From NCBI GenBank assembly GCA_022414725.1, contig CM039462.1, forward strand, positions 58,628,195 through 58,692,194: a DNA stretch of 64,000 nucleotides, given 5' to 3'. The notes under the pieces were generated by a model. That model worked only from the letters and a program-made list of their open reading frames with translations, was not told the DNA's origin and ran no database searches. Position numbers and translations under genes: made by a program. This DNA comes from Microglena sp. YARC (taxonomy: Eukaryota > Chlorophyta > Chlorophyceae > Chlamydomonadales > Chlamydomonadaceae). This document shows, one piece after another, positions 63,818 to 64,000 of this stretch. The stretch's first letter is position 1; each line of letters opens with the position of its first letter.

Positions 63818-64000
63818 TATTGAACTGCTTGAAACAACATTTTAATTTTGCATGTCTAGCGCGTTCACGATGTACATTTTAGAGACACAGGACTCCTTAC
63901 CTGTGACTTTTGAACCCAAGCGACGTCCGTCTTCTTCACATATCCCACCCTAAACCCACCAATATTTGAACATGTGGATTTACAAGTCAGCGATGTCGTA
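63818..64000. other. no gene; diverged mobile-element end
   Basis: CTTACCTGTGACTTTTGAACCC near 63898-63919 resembles the CTACCGGTGACCCTTGAACCC part of the MITE at 19362. Nothing else is recognised. Confidence 0.4.

Noticed and set aside
1..64000. Transfer or ribosomal RNA genes
   Set aside because: No cloverleaf with a GGTTCRANNCC-type T-loop box and no rRNA core motifs were noticed on either strand by eye; a covariance-model search was not possible.

Overview
The window looks like a nuclear scaffold of a eukaryote that carries endogenous nucleocytoplasmic large DNA virus (NCLDV) sequence. Three things point to a eukaryotic, probably green-lineage (streptophyte-type) host: a chromodomain Ty3/gypsy retrotransposon at the left edge; a large DNA transposon whose genes contain plant-like GT-AG introns with GTAAGT donors; and spaced viral genes that carry several premature stops. 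The species cannot be read from the sequence; a charophyte-like genome is only a guess.

Layout. 1-7474: 3' part of a decayed chromovirus (gag, pol, 3' LTR). 7475-28687: closely packed viral genes on both strands. These are small membrane/virion proteins, a cold-shock-domain protein, a TFIIB-like factor divergent from an RPB7-like RNA polymerase subunit, a deoxynucleoside kinase, a conserved anchored virion protein, a J-domain protein, a CDK-like kinase, a MutS-like ATPase, a GT25-like glycosyltransferase and several membrane proteins. Small TA-flanked mariner-type elements and fossil TnpB/Fanzor C-termini are scattered among them. Four of the viral genes (nucleoside kinase, J-protein, protein kinase, MutS) have in-frame stops and/or frameshifts; others look intact, so decay appears recent.

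28688-42883: a ~14.2 kb terminal-inverted-repeat DNA transposon with two divergent multi-exon genes. One resembles the large family of DUF7869-type (RNase-H-like) proteins; the other resembles a ParB-like plus N4/N6 DNA-methylase protein. Several of its introns hold a 20-bp palindrome repeated at an exact 79-bp period. 42884-49145: a more decayed viral segment (Fn3-like remnants, an SNF2 helicase pseudogene, TnpB fossils, MITEs). 49146-50145: exactly 1000 Ns. 50146-62790: a second, indel-rich copy of the same transposon, lacking its left end. 62791-64000: the N-terminal half of the viral membrane-protein gene whose C-terminal half lies at 27275-28687. The two halves share a 4-bp ACCC duplication and are in frame, so the transposon landed inside this gene. 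Either copy 1 and copy 2 are one insertion split by a chimeric scaffold join, or the whole 34 kb behaved as a composite insertion.

Taken together, a giant-virus insertion was colonised by at least three transposon families: the large TIR element and its MITEs, mariner-type/TnpB elements, and (next to it) a chromovirus. The most unusual object is the intron-bearing transposon with its 79-bp palindrome arrays.
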